64,000 nt of DNA. Origin: Candidatus Chlamydia corallus. GTDB lineage: Bacteria; Chlamydiota; Chlamydiia; Chlamydiales; Chlamydiaceae. Positions within the stretch are counted from its first letter, which is position 1, and each line of letters begins with the position of its first letter. Below, in pieces: positions 1-9,311 of this stretch. A model generated the notes under the pieces. The model ran no database searches, was not told where the DNA came from, and worked only from the letters and a program-made list of their open reading frames with translations. Where the stretch lies: the NCBI RefSeq assembly GCF_002817655.1, contig NZ_NWQK01000003.1:87195-151194 (forward strand). Reading direction: 5' to 3'. The translations under genes were made by a program, and so were the position numbers.

Positions 1-115
1 AAATTAATTATCAATAGCTTTCTTGCTTTATGGATCTAGAACGAAGAAGTTCAAATAAAAACGAAATTTTATTCTTGGATTCTAGAATTGAACTAATACA
101 TTTCAAATACAATTT

Positions 116-1198
116 TTAGATCTTTGAAGGGACAACTGGAACACCGAGTGCCGATAGATCTTTTACTTGCTTCTCTAATTTACTTAATCTTTCTTCAGTT
201 TTAGGAAGATTCCGAATTTTAGCTATCAAACGATGCGTCTCTTGATAGGGTCGCGCGGGGGCACCTCCATAAATGCCTGGAGAGGTGATGGATTTTGTGA
301 CCCCAGTTTGAGCAATCATGATTACATGGTCAGCAATAGAAATATGGCCAGTAATTCCCGTTTGCCCTCCAATGATTACATGGTCACCGATTTTTGTAGA
401 ACCTGCGATACCTGCTTGCGCAACAATGATGCTGTGTTTTCCAACCTCTACATGATGAGCTATTTGTACTTGATTATCTATTTTAGTTCCTTCATGGACA
501 ATGGTATTTTTAAATCTACCCCGATCGATCGTGGTATTGGCTCCGATTTCTACATCATCACCTAAAATCACGTAGCCTAGATGTTTTAGGGGTTTATGAT
601 GACCAAAAGCATTTGTAATATAACCAAAACCACAGGATCCTAAAACAGCTCCTGGTTGAATAGTTACACGATTTCCCACGATAACTCTTTCTCGAATCAC
701 AACCTTAGGATGGATGAGACAGTTAGTCCCTATAACACTATGGGCTCCAATGATACTTCCAGCTCCGATGTGTGTTCCAGAGGCGATACGGGCATGTTGG
801 CTAATAACAACATAAGGTTCTATTGTTACATTTTCTTCGATATGCGCATTAGGGTGAATCACTGCAGTAGGATGGATTCCAGAAAATCCTGATGTTACTG
901 GTTCAATAAACAGTTCTATACATTTTTGAAATGTTAGAGAAGGAGATTCATTAGTAATGAGAAAGTTCTTTTTTAGCTGGGCGTATTGCGTTGCCTGAGA
1001 TTTAGATAAAATAATAGCACCAGCTTCGGTGTTTTTTAGAAAATTAGCGTATTTCTCATTATCTAAAAAAGCAACGTGGCAAGCTTGAGCTTGGCTAATA
1101 TCTTCAACACCAGAAATAGGAGTTTCTATATTTCCTTGAACTTCGACCTGTAGTAGCTCAGCTAACTGTTTAAGAGTATAGACTTGTGCTTCGGACAT
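116..1198 (-). CDS. lpxD: UDP-3-O-acylglucosamine N-acyltransferase LpxD
   Basis: LpxD adds the second (N-linked) acyl chain to UDP-3-O-acylglucosamine, the third step of lipid A synthesis, using acyl-ACP in the cytoplasm. The 360 residues show the family order: an N-terminal uridine-binding domain (about 1-100, with FLDNEKY at 44-50), a left-handed beta helix of hexapeptide repeats (about 108-300, e.g. [12 protein letters not shown]), the conserved GSCGFGY (187-193) and IDRGRF (224-229) segments, and the catalytic His region [10 protein letters not shown] (His 248/249). A charged C-terminal helix ([15 protein letters not shown]) fits the trimer-capping helix. It is last in a minus-strand run bamA - skp - lpxD, 24 bp after skp, so probably co-transcribed with these envelope genes. 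Length and motifs are normal. Confidence 0.97.
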   Translation of the reverse strand: MSEAQVYTLKQLAELLQVEVQGNIETPISGVEDISQAQACHVAFLDNEKYANFLKNTEAGAIILSKSQATQYAQLKKNFLITNESPSLTFQKCIELFIEPVTSGFSGIHPTAVIHPNAHIEENVTIEPYVVISQHARIASGTHIGAGSIIGAHSVIGTNCLIHPKVVIRERVIVGNRVTIQPGAVLGSCGFGYITNAFGHHKPLKHLGYVILGDDVEIGANTTIDRGRFKNTIVHEGTKIDNQVQIAHHVEVGKHSIIVAQAGIAGSTKIGDHVIIGGQTGITGHISIADHVIMIAQTGVTKSITSPGIYGGAPARPYQETHRLIAKIRNLPKTEERLSKLEKQVKDLSALGVPVVPSKI

Positions 1199-1222
1199 AG
1201 AAAACTCCTTAAACTTATGTAA

Positions 1223-1738
1223 CTAGTTTTGTTTTTTGAAAGATTCGTTAAGAATAGCAATAATTTCGGTTGTTTTATCAGCATCAGGTCCTATTGCTAA
1301 GACAGCTTCTTCATTAAGGACAGCTTCTAGTTTTTCTTTGGCTCGCACAGATTCTGCAGCAACCTTTACTTCTTGAATCAGCTTTTGAATGCGTTTAACA
1401 TTACTTTGATTGATAGATTGATAGTACTGAGATTGGAATGCGTTGTACTCTCCTGAAAGATCTTCGAATTTTTTTCTTAACTCTTCAGAAGCAGAATCCG
1501 ATAAACTTTCCATGTAATCTTCATCTTGTAATTTATTATAGATAGAAGAGAGTTCTTCTTCTATTTTTTCAGCGTTTTTTAAAAACTGCTGTTTCATAGC
1601 TTCCAATTCTTCAGTTTCTTTTTTGCCTAGATCGGATTCTTCAAGGCATCGCTTTAAATTAACGTAACCTAAATTCGCATGAGCTGTAGTCATCGATCCT
1701 AAAAAAAGAAGAAGTGTGGAAGATAATAATTTTTTCAT
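1223..1738 (-). CDS. skp: OmpH/Skp-like periplasmic chaperone
   Basis: Skp (OmpH) is a periplasmic chaperone that holds unfolded outer-membrane proteins on their way to the BAM complex. The protein opens with a signal peptide (MKKLLSSTLLLFLGSMTTAHA) and continues with NLGYVNLKRCLEES, the usual start of mature Skp, then a long charged helical region (about 30-130) expected to form the coiled-coil tentacles. The chosen ATG follows AGGTG by three bases; an in-frame GTG two codons upstream overlaps that ribosome-binding site and is less likely. It sits between bamA and lpxD, the usual envelope-biogenesis context. About 171 residues is normal for the family. Confidence 0.93.
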   Translation of the reverse strand: MKKLLSSTLLLFLGSMTTAHANLGYVNLKRCLEESDLGKKETEELEAMKQQFLKNAEKIEEELSSIYNKLQDEDYMESLSDSASEELRKKFEDLSGEYNAFQSQYYQSINQSNVKRIQKLIQEVKVAAESVRAKEKLEAVLNEEAVLAIGPDADKTTEIIAILNESFKKQN

Positions 1739-1832
1739 AATCACCTGTACTAACTTGAATATACAAAAAGGGTACCAAAAGCCTTTTCTGAAAACAACAA
1801 AGATTTCCTTTGTTATAGTCCTAATTTATATC

Positions 1833-4205
1833 TTAGAACATACCTCCTAAAGCAAAAAAGAAGCGCTGAGATATATCAATTTTTTCTCCATTCAAAGTTT
1901 CTGTAGGACGGAAAGGCCATCCAAATCCTAACATAACAGGAACATTATTCATTACATCGAAGCGTAAACCAAATCCAGCGCTACCACGCAAATCTTTTAA
2001 AGAGATCTTATACTCTTGTAGGCCAACAAAACCTGAGTCTAAGAATACAAAGGCACTAATGTTAGGTTGTCTGACAAGAGGATATTGGAACTCTTCTGAA
2101 ATAAGGAGCGAAGACAATCCTCCCTGAGGTTCTGTAGCAGAGTATTTTGGACCAATCATAAAGGATTTATACCCCCGAACTGTAGTCTCTCCACCTAAGA
2201 AGAAGCGCTCACTAATAGGAACTCCTTCAGCTGTAGTATTGCTAAAGGGTTTAATAAATTGAGCTTCTCCTTTGATTTTTAAAACACCCTTACGCGTAAG
2301 TTTTCTATATATAGAGCTGTTTAAAGAGAGTTTTGTAAAATGGTATGTTCCTCCCAAACCAGAAACTTCGAAGGTAACCCCGCCACGAATGCCTGTCGTT
2401 GGGTTTCTAGGGGAATCTATAGAATCATAATTTAAGTTAACACCAGCAGCAGAGACAAATCCTTTATTGCTGTCTATATTTGGTCCTAAAAGAAATTTAC
2501 GTTTTTCATGTAAACTCGTTTGACTTCCCCGATAAAATAGACCGTATTTAAGGTGCTCACTCAAGATATATGTTGTGCTAACGTTACCACCATATGTTTG
2601 GACAGCATAATCTTTGGATAGGGCTCTATTAATCGATTTATCTAATTCAATTCCTAAAATCCAAGGAGTGTTTAAAAAATGAGGTTTCGTCCATTTCAAA
2701 GTATAGTCTGTGACTTTATCTCCAAAGTTGGCTTTTAAGAAGAGATGTTCTCCGCCACCTCGTAGACAACGAAATCCTTTAGAAAATAAATTTCTAATTC
2801 CAAATAGGTCGAAATTGCTTTCAGATAGTTCTACTCCTCCAAAAAGATTATCGAGAGAACTGAATCCTAAAAATAAACCCAGGTTTCCTGTTGTTGTTTC
2901 TTTAACTTCTACAAAAATGTCTCGGTATTGATCAGCATTGCCCATAGGATCAAGTTGAGAACGAACCGTATAGACGCTCACGCTTTGGAAGTAGCCTGTA
3001 TTTCTTAAACGTTGTTCTGTATCTTCTAACTTTAGGCGATTGAATGTATCTCCTGGGAAGAGACTTGTTTCGTGTAAAATAACGTCAGATTTTGTATGGG
3101 TATTTCCGGTAATTTTAATTAAACCAACTTTATAAGGAGATCCTTCACTTACCTGATAAGTCACATCATAAATCGGGCGGTTTGGGTGAGGAACAAAAAG
3201 GACATCAACATTGGTATTAATGTACCCGTACTTTGCATACGTTTGTTTGATCTTATGAGCTCCGTCCCATATTTTATCGGGACAATAAAGGTCATTGGGG
3301 CCAACTTGTGTTTGCTTTTCTATAAGGCGTTTTGGCAAAACTTCAAACCCTTGGATATGGACGTGACCTAAGGTATATCGAGGCCCTTTATTGATATCCA
3401 TGTAGAGAAGAATATTTCCTTTATCACCAACCTCATAGTGAGGAGTGACTGTAGCATCGGCATAACCATTATTATGTAGATAATTCGTAATTGCCAAACT
3501 ATCTTGTTCAACAATATCTGGGTGATATACTCCAGCTCCAGTAAACCAACTTGTAGTTATGGAATACTGTTTTGTTTGAACAAATTCTTCGATATCCGAT
3601 TTTTCTGATCCCGAAATTCCTGAAAACTTAAGCTGCTTAATTTTTCCGCAGGGACCTTCATTAATTTGAATTAAAATATCGATGTAACCTTTTTCTTGGT
3701 TGTGTTCTAGGCTATAGTCTAAATTTGATTCAAAATATCCTCGCTTGAGATAATAGGTTCTTAACTCATCAAGACCTTTAAGAAATTTTTCTCGTTCAAA
3801 GAGATCATTATGATAAATTTGTAGGGTTTTAAGAATTTTATGCTCGGGAACGACTTGATTCCCTGAGATACGAATTTTTCGAATAGAGGGTTTAGCTATA
3901 AGGTGAAGGGCAATTGTAGTTTTCCCTTCAGAGAATTCTACTTTAGGATCAACAGAGTCGTATTCTTTAGCTAGAGTTCTCAAGTCTTCATCAAAATCTA
4001 ACTGAGAAAAAAGAGCCCCAGTTCTGGTCTTTAATTTCGGTAAGGGATGTTTATTTGAAGCATTTTCTCCTTCTGTTATGATTGTGATAGAGTCTACCAC
4101 TACATGGCCTTCTTTAACTTTTTCTGCAGAAAATAAAGTTAAAGAGGTTTGGATTAACGCTAAAATAGATATTTGCAAGATAATTTTATTTCGCATGATG
4201 AGCAT
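1833..4205 (-). CDS. bamA: Outer-membrane protein assembly factor BamA (Omp85/YaeT)
   Basis: BamA is the central channel of the machinery that inserts beta-barrel proteins into the outer membrane. The 790-residue protein has a signal peptide (RNKIILQISILALIQTSLTLFSA), then a series of POTRA-type repeats over about residues 30-430 (e.g. IRKIRISGNQVVPEHKILK, GLIKITGNTHTKSDVILHE), and a C-terminal barrel. FFLGGETTVRGY near 670 matches the conserved lid-lock (VRGF/Y) motif, and the chain ends in a terminal Phe (RFFFALGGMF), the usual BAM beta-signal. The start is ATG 4205, with a second ATG three codons in (4196); neither has a strong ribosome-binding site. skp lies 88 bp downstream and lpxD follows. 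Confidence 0.96.
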   Translation of the reverse strand: MLIMRNKIILQISILALIQTSLTLFSAEKVKEGHVVVDSITIITEGENASNKHPLPKLKTRTGALFSQLDFDEDLRTLAKEYDSVDPKVEFSEGKTTIALHLIAKPSIRKIRISGNQVVPEHKILKTLQIYHNDLFEREKFLKGLDELRTYYLKRGYFESNLDYSLEHNQEKGYIDILIQINEGPCGKIKQLKFSGISGSEKSDIEEFVQTKQYSITTSWFTGAGVYHPDIVEQDSLAITNYLHNNGYADATVTPHYEVGDKGNILLYMDINKGPRYTLGHVHIQGFEVLPKRLIEKQTQVGPNDLYCPDKIWDGAHKIKQTYAKYGYINTNVDVLFVPHPNRPIYDVTYQVSEGSPYKVGLIKITGNTHTKSDVILHETSLFPGDTFNRLKLEDTEQRLRNTGYFQSVSVYTVRSQLDPMGNADQYRDIFVEVKETTTGNLGLFLGFSSLDNLFGGVELSESNFDLFGIRNLFSKGFRCLRGGGEHLFLKANFGDKVTDYTLKWTKPHFLNTPWILGIELDKSINRALSKDYAVQTYGGNVSTTYILSEHLKYGLFYRGSQTSLHEKRKFLLGPNIDSNKGFVSAAGVNLNYDSIDSPRNPTTGIRGGVTFEVSGLGGTYHFTKLSLNSSIYRKLTRKGVLKIKGEAQFIKPFSNTTAEGVPISERFFLGGETTVRGYKSFMIGPKYSATEPQGGLSSLLISEEFQYPLVRQPNISAFVFLDSGFVGLQEYKISLKDLRGSAGFGLRFDVMNNVPVMLGFGWPFRPTETLNGEKIDISQRFFFALGGMF

Positions 4206-4563
4206 TCCAAAGAGTCTTCCCTAGATAGAAAGCTTGTTTATCAGATAATGAGGTAAGCACAAAAATAGGGACAAAGAAGTTTTTTAACAAGACCTTACTA
4301 CTTAGATTATTTTTGTATTTCTAAAGAAATTTAAACCGTGTTTGACTTTTTCCCGTCTTAATTATGGGCATTCTTACTGCTCAAACTAGAGCCTGAATAT
4401 TTCAGCAGATTTTTGCTTCCTTAGAAAGCTTGATAAATCTCGTCGCTCAAATAACTCTACTGATTACATGGTTTTTAGGCAAATTCGATAATTAATTGTG
4501 TAGAGGGAGGGTAAGAAAACTTGAATAGAGAGAAAGGTTTTGTTTATTTTTAGGATGAGAGAA
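4206..4563. other. Intergenic region, recR 3' side / bamA upstream
   Basis: 358 bp without a supported gene, between two minus-strand genes. It should hold the bamA promoter, but I could not single out a convincing -35/-10 pair on the minus strand. No clear terminator follows recR. Confidence 0.5.
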
Positions 4564-5166
4564 TTAATACGAGTGGCGTCCAGAAAAAGCTCTTGCGAGT
4601 GTTCCTGAATCTACATAATCAAAAGATAAGCCTATCGGAAGACCTAGAGCTAAACGGGAAATACTTATAGAAAAATGTTGTAATTCTTGTTTTAGAAAAA
4701 GAGCAGTGGCATCTCCTTCTAAGGTTGCATCGATGGCGAGGATAATTTCTTTCGGGCGTAGAGTTTCTATGCGTGATTTTAAAATTGAGAGGCGTTCGTT
4801 TTCTATGTGTTTTCCTGTAATTGGCGATAAAAGTGAGCCAAGAACATGGTAACGTCCTTGGAATACTTTAGAACGTTCTAGAAAGAAAACATCTTTTGGA
4901 GAAGCAACAATACATAGAATTTGGTTATCTCTTTCTTCTCTACAAAAGTGACAGTTGGCTTCTTTACATTCTTTCAGAGTAAAACACAATGAACAGAGAC
5001 TACGCTCACTAGCAACATTATGAAAAGCGTCGCCTAATATTTTTAATTGCTCGCTGTTCCAAGAGATGAGTTCAAAAGCGAGTTTTTCTGCTGTTTTAAA
5101 TCCAATTCCTGGAAGTTTGCGTAAAAAGAAAATTAATTTAGATAAGTAGTCTGGATATTTTATCAT
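4564..5166 (-). CDS. recR: Recombination mediator protein RecR
   Basis: RecR works with RecO/RecF to load RecA at gaps in single-stranded DNA. At 200 residues it is the standard length. It shows an N-terminal helix-hairpin-helix (LPGIGFKTAEKLA, about 18-30), a four-cysteine zinc site (C58-x2-C61 and C72-x2-C75), and a Toprim domain with the conserved acidic stretch around EIILAIDATLEGDAT (about 135-149). It is divergent from fabH, with 94 bp between the starts. Confidence 0.96.
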   Translation of the reverse strand: MIKYPDYLSKLIFFLRKLPGIGFKTAEKLAFELISWNSEQLKILGDAFHNVASERSLCSLCFTLKECKEANCHFCREERDNQILCIVASPKDVFFLERSKVFQGRYHVLGSLLSPITGKHIENERLSILKSRIETLRPKEIILAIDATLEGDATALFLKQELQHFSISISRLALGLPIGLSFDYVDSGTLARAFSGRHSY

Positions 5167-5260
5167 GGCGATGTGAATTTTATTTTTATATTCAGGTCTA
5201 GAGCCTAAATTAAGGTTAGAGTATAAACTCTTTGAATAGTATACTAGCTTTTTTCTTTAC

Positions 5261-6268
5261 TTGTGGTTCTCTGTGAATAAAAATAAAAAAGCAGCAATTT
5301 GGGCAACGGGTTCCTATCTGCCTAAAAAAGTTCTTTCAAACGCAGATTTAGAAAAAATGGTAGATACCTCTGATGAATGGATCGTCAGCAGAACGGGGAT
5401 CAAAGAGCGTCGTATTGCTGGACCTCAAGAGTATACTTCTTTTATGGGAGCGATGGCTGCAGAGAAAGCTATAATCAATGCTGGTTTAAACAAGGATCAG
5501 ATTGATTGTATTGTTTTCTCTACAGCGGCCCCTGACTATATTTTTCCATCAAGCGGAGCGCTTGCTCAAGCATATTTAGGCATTGAAGAGGTTCCTACGT
5601 TTGATTGTCAGGCAGCTTGTACTGGCTATTTGTATGGTCTATCTGTAGCGAAGGCTTATGTAGAATCGGATACGTATAACTATGTATTATTAATTGCTGC
5701 CGACAAGCTATCTTCTTTTGTAAATTATACAGATCGCAATACCTGTGTGCTTTTTGGAGATGGAGGAGCCGCTTGTGTCGTAGGAAAGAGTCGGCCAGGA
5801 TCTTTAGAGATTAATAGATTGTGTTTAGGTGCAGATGGTAAGTTAGGGGAGTTGTTAAGTCTTCCTGCTGGAGGAAGTCGTTTTCCTGCTTCTGAAGAGA
5901 CTTTAAAATCAGGAAAACATTTTATTGCTATGGAAGGAAAAGAAGTCTTTAAGCATGCTGTGAGGCGTATGGAAACAGCAGCTAAAAATTCAATAGTTTT
6001 GGCGGGCATTCAAGAAGAGGATATAGACTGGTTTGTGCCTCATCAAGCTAATGAAAGAATTATAGATGCTCTAGCGAAGCGTTTTGATATTGATGAATCT
6101 AGAGTTTTTAAAAGTTTACATAAGTATGGAAATACTGCTGCCTCGTCTGTGGGTATTGCTTTGGATGAATTGGTCCATACAGAATCCGTCAAGCTCCATG
6201 ATTATTTACTTTTAGCAGCCTTTGGGGGCGGTTTATCATGGGGCGCGGTAGTTTTAGAGCAAGTCTAA
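5261..6268 (+). CDS. fabH: 3-oxoacyl-ACP synthase III (FabH)
   Basis: FabH condenses acetyl-CoA with malonyl-ACP to start type II fatty-acid synthesis. The thiolase-fold triad is visible as C120 (QAACTGYLYG), H261 (VPHQANERI) and N291 (KYGNTAASS), with the usual N-terminal ATGSYLPKKVLSNADLEK. The start is uncertain: the longest frame begins at TTG 5261 and a GTG at 5273 would give 331 residues; neither has a strong Shine-Dalgarno. It leads the cluster fabH-fabD-fabG-acpP; fabD starts 16 bp downstream. Confidence 0.96.
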   Translation: MWFSVNKNKKAAIWATGSYLPKKVLSNADLEKMVDTSDEWIVSRTGIKERRIAGPQEYTSFMGAMAAEKAIINAGLNKDQIDCIVFSTAAPDYIFPSSGALAQAYLGIEEVPTFDCQAACTGYLYGLSVAKAYVESDTYNYVLLIAADKLSSFVNYTDRNTCVLFGDGGAACVVGKSRPGSLEINRLCLGADGKLGELLSLPAGGSRFPASEETLKSGKHFIAMEGKEVFKHAVRRMETAAKNSIVLAGIQEEDIDWFVPHQANERIIDALAKRFDIDESRVFKSLHKYGNTAASSVGIALDELVHTESVKLHDYLLLAAFGGGLSWGAVVLEQV

Positions 6269-6284
6269 TAAGGACGATGATTTA

Positions 6285-7211
6285 ATGAAAAAACATTATG
6301 CTTTTTTGTTCCCAGGACAAGGGAGCCAATATGTAGGCATGGGACAAGATTTATATGTGCAGTATCCTGAAGTTGCCGATCTTTTTGATTTTGCTAATGA
6401 AAGATTGGGATTTTCTTTGACTTCAATTATGTTTGAAGGTCCTGAGAATCTTTTAATGGAAACAGTGCATAGCCAGCTAGCTATCTATCTTCACAGCATT
6501 GCTGTAATGAAGGTCCTATCTCAGCGGTCTTCTATTCAACCTTCTCTTGTTTCTGGATTGAGTTTAGGGGAATATACTGCTTTAGTTGCTTGTGATAGAA
6601 TCTCAATGAATGACGGCCTTGAGCTTGTTAGAAAGCGCGGTCTATTGATGAATGAAGCTTGCAAGCAGAGCCCTGGGGCTATGGCTGCTTTACTAGGGCT
6701 TCCCTCTGAAGTTATAGAGGAAAATATAAAAAGTCTTGGTCAAGGAATTTGGATTGCTAACTATAATTCACCAAAACAGCTTGTAGTAGCGGGAATAGAG
6801 GAAAAAGTAGACGAAGCTATCGATTTATTTCGTGATTTAGGATGTAAAAAAGCGGTTCGTTTAAATGTATTTGGAGCATTTCATACTCCTTTAATGCAAA
6901 CTGCGCAAGACGGTTTAGCTCCAGATATTTATGGGCTCGCTATGAAAGATTCTCCCCTTCCTTTAGTTTCGCATGTTGTTGGAAAATCTTTAGTAATTAA
7001 CGAAGAAATTCGAGAGTGTTTAGCTCGGCAAATAACATCTCCTACGTTATGGTATCAGAGCTGTTATCATATCGAACCAGAAGTGGATGAGTTTTTAGAA
7101 TTAGGTCCAGGAAAAGTTTTATCTGGTTTAAATCGTTCTATGGGGATTTGTAAACCAATCTCAAGTCTTGGTACTGTTGCACAGATTGAAAAATTCTTAA
7201 CAGAGGCATGA
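6285..7211 (+). CDS. fabD: Malonyl-CoA:ACP transacylase (FabD)
   Basis: FabD moves malonyl groups from CoA to acyl carrier protein, supplying FabH and the elongation synthase. The 308 residues carry FPGQGSQ (9-15), the nucleophile elbow GLSLGEYTA with Ser93, and the catalytic His200 in FGAFHTPLM. AAGGA 12 bp upstream supports the ATG. The stop codon overlaps the region where fabG begins, so coupled translation with fabG is likely. Confidence 0.96.
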   Translation: MKKHYAFLFPGQGSQYVGMGQDLYVQYPEVADLFDFANERLGFSLTSIMFEGPENLLMETVHSQLAIYLHSIAVMKVLSQRSSIQPSLVSGLSLGEYTALVACDRISMNDGLELVRKRGLLMNEACKQSPGAMAALLGLPSEVIEENIKSLGQGIWIANYNSPKQLVVAGIEEKVDEAIDLFRDLGCKKAVRLNVFGAFHTPLMQTAQDGLAPDIYGLAMKDSPLPLVSHVVGKSLVINEEIRECLARQITSPTLWYQSCYHIEPEVDEFLELGPGKVLSGLNRSMGICKPISSLGTVAQIEKFLTEA

Positions 7212-7216
7212 TTTGT

Positions 7217-7963
7217 ATGGATATAACATTAATAGGGAAAAAAGCTATAGTTACTGGAGGAACTCGAGGAATTGGATTTGGCATAGCTAAGCTTTTTCTT
7301 GAGAGTGGAGCCGACGTAGAAATTTGGGGATTGAGTGAGGAGCGCGGTCAAACTGTTTTAGAAAGTTTAACAGGCTTGGGTGGTGCAGTTTCATTTGCTC
7401 GTGTGGATGTGAGTCATTGTAGTGAAGTTAAAGATTCCATGCAGAAGTTTTTAGATAACCATAACAAAATAGATATTTTGGTAAATAATGCAGGGATTAC
7501 CAGGGATAACTTGCTTATGCGTATGTCTGAGAAAGACTGGCAATCCGTTATTAACACCAATTTAGATTCTTTATACTATACATGCTCTTCGGTGATTCGA
7601 CATATGATGAAGGCACGTTCGGGGTCTATTATAAATGTGGCTTCTATTGTTGCTAAGATGGGGAGTCCTGGGCAAACGAACTATGCCGCTGCTAAGGCTG
7701 GGATGATTGCTTTCACAAAATCTTTAGCTAAAGAAGTCGCTGGAAGAAATATTCGTGTCAACTGCATTGCTCCTGGTTTTATTGAAACAGATATGACAAG
7801 TGTTTTGAATGATAATTTAAAAGCCGAATGGCTGAAGATGATTCCTATGGGGAGAGCTGGAAATCCTGAAGATATTGCTCGTGTCGCGTTATTTTTAGCA
7901 TCCCAGTTATCGGGTTATATGACTGCGCAGACGCTGGTTGTAGACGGAGGATTGACTTACTAA
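7217..7963 (+). CDS. fabG: 3-oxoacyl-ACP reductase (FabG)
   Basis: FabG is the NADPH-dependent reductase of fatty-acid elongation. It is a short-chain dehydrogenase with TGGTRGIG (13-20), NNAG (90-93), and the triad Ser143, Tyr156, Lys160 (TNYAAAKAG). I chose ATG 7217 (248 residues) because GAGG lies 10 bp upstream; an in-frame ATG at 7208, overlapping the fabD stop, would place that site only one base away. The C-terminus LVVDGGLTY is typical. acpP follows after 149 bp. Confidence 0.95.
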   Translation: MDITLIGKKAIVTGGTRGIGFGIAKLFLESGADVEIWGLSEERGQTVLESLTGLGGAVSFARVDVSHCSEVKDSMQKFLDNHNKIDILVNNAGITRDNLLMRMSEKDWQSVINTNLDSLYYTCSSVIRHMMKARSGSIINVASIVAKMGSPGQTNYAAAKAGMIAFTKSLAKEVAGRNIRVNCIAPGFIETDMTSVLNDNLKAEWLKMIPMGRAGNPEDIARVALFLASQLSGYMTAQTLVVDGGLTY

Positions 7964-8112
7964 GACAATGAGAGAAAAGGATTTGAAAATTTCTCTTTTC
8001 TAACTAATTAAGTAACCGTCGAATAAAAAATGATTTTTTGCGATACTAATTCTCTTTTTCCCTAGGGAATAGCTAAGTGTTGTATAGTTTAAATATTAAA
8101 AGGATATAAGCA

Positions 8113-8355
8113 ATGAGTTTAGAAGATGATGTAGTAGCAATTATTGTTGAGCAGTTAGGAGTAGATCCAAAAGAAGTTAATGAAAATTCTTCTTTTATCG
8201 AAGACTTGAATGCCGATAGCTTAGATTTGACAGAATTGATTATGACTTTAGAAGAAAAATTTGCTTTTGAAATCTCCGAAGAAGATGCTGAGAAACTTCG
8301 TACTGTCGGTGATGTATTTAATTATATCAAAAAGCGTCAAGCTGAGGAGCAGTAA
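8113..8355 (+). CDS. acpP: Acyl carrier protein
   Basis: This 80-residue acidic helical protein carries growing fatty acids on a 4'-phosphopantetheine arm attached to Ser36 of the signature [15 protein letters not shown]. Length and site position match standard ACP. AAAGGA lies a few bases before the ATG. It is separated from fabG by 149 bp, enough for its own promoter, as for many acpP genes expressed above the rest of the pathway. It converges on the next gene. Confidence 0.97.
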   Translation: MSLEDDVVAIIVEQLGVDPKEVNENSSFIEDLNADSLDLTELIMTLEEKFAFEISEEDAEKLRTVGDVFNYIKKRQAEEQ

Positions 8356-8370
8356 GCCTTCTTATATTTT

Positions 8371-8438
8371 GGGTGCGCCGTAATCTTTTCTAAAGATATT
8401 GCATTCTATTGTTTTTCGACAGTGAATAGGGTGCGCCG
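8371..8438. repeat. Pair of 10-bp direct repeats GGGTGCGCCG
   Basis: GGGTGCGCCG occurs at 8371-8380 and 8429-8438, 58 bp apart, in the A+T-rich gap between the convergent acpP and the CNB-fold gene. The second copy is followed by a T-run. The copies are direct, so they do not form the stem of a simple terminator. Function unknown. Confidence 0.6.
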
Positions 8439-8532
8439 TTTTTTTTCTATAAAATAGATTTCATTTAAAGTCCCACTTTTAATGTAATGAAACCCTTCAT
8501 TTGCATTGATGTAATTTGTTTCCAGGAGATGC

Positions 8533-8946
8533 TTAAGGCTGTCTGAAACCGATTTGTTTAGCATATAACTCTAAAAAAGATAGAGCTACAGAAGGGCATT
8601 CTTCCACTATATTTAGAATCTGTCCTTTGCTGAGAACTAGCATGCGGACTTGCGTATTCGCAGAGGCATTGTATTCCCTGAGCTTGTTGTTAAATAGGCT
8701 TTCTTCTCCAAAACAATCTAAGGGTTTTAAATTTAGATGAGCCTCTAGTTTTTCTTTAGAAATAGTAATATAGCCTTCTACAATGATATAAAAGCTGAAT
8801 CCAGGTTGCCCTATGGAGAATACATTGCTTCCAGGCTTGAATATTATAGTTTCAGTTTTATCCGCGATTGTTAAAAGAAGATCCATGTCTAAAGATTGGA
8901 ATATAATGGTTTTTTTTAATAGGAAAGCACGATCGATTAAATTCAT
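8533..8946 (-). CDS. Cyclic-nucleotide-binding-fold protein
   Basis: A 137-residue protein that is almost entirely one cyclic-nucleotide-binding (cupin-like) domain: FKPGSNVFSIGQPGFSFYIIVEGYITI is the usual strand order, followed by a phosphate-cassette-like CFGEESLFNNKLREYNASA. There is no DNA-binding helix-turn-helix, so it is not a complete CRP/FNR regulator. The cassette keeps the FGE and an Arg but departs from consensus around it, so ligand binding is uncertain. It could be a sensor or a structural remnant. It lies upstream, on the same strand, of the large transporter gene, with a 365-bp gap on its 5' side belonging to the convergent arrangement below. Confidence 0.75.
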   Translation of the reverse strand: MNLIDRAFLLKKTIIFQSLDMDLLLTIADKTETIIFKPGSNVFSIGQPGFSFYIIVEGYITISKEKLEAHLNLKPLDCFGEESLFNNKLREYNASANTQVRMLVLSKGQILNIVEECPSVALSFLELYAKQIGFRQP

Positions 8947-9311
8947 AAAAAAGTTCCTTATTTACACCATATTTTTAGTTTTTGACAAAAGTAAATGCAC
9001 GGACGTACCCTTTTTGAGATTCTATTATTTTCCCGAAACATCATTTTCTAAGAGCGGGGAAAGATGCGAACAACAACCATGATTTGGGTAGTTTGATGCC
9101 TTCACAATGCTTTAAAAAGAATCAGTGTTGTTAAAATCAAAGATTTTAAATCCCCACAGATATTTAGTATACTTGATAGGTAAATGTTACCTTTATGATA
9201 AAAGAGTTTCAAGAGGGAACAATTGAAATTGATTTTTCCTCTACTCAGAAACTTATAAATTAATTGTAGCCCTTCTACATATAGGACTCAGAAAGGGTTC
9301 TCATTGTATTT
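8947..9311. other. Intergenic region between CNB-fold gene and transporter gene
   Basis: 365 bp between two minus-strand genes. It should contain the promoter of the CNB-fold gene and the 3' end of the transporter transcript. I see a short inverted repeat (GGTAA/TTACC, 9179-9191) but no strong terminator, RNA gene or supported reading frame. Confidence 0.45.

Noticed and set aside
1790..1826. Inverted repeat AACAAAG/CTTTGTT after bamA
   Set aside because: Only seven pairs and no T-run, and skp follows in the same direction.
4330..4380. TTGACT followed by TTAATTAT on the plus strand
   Set aside because: No plus-strand gene follows; spacing does not fit a promoter.
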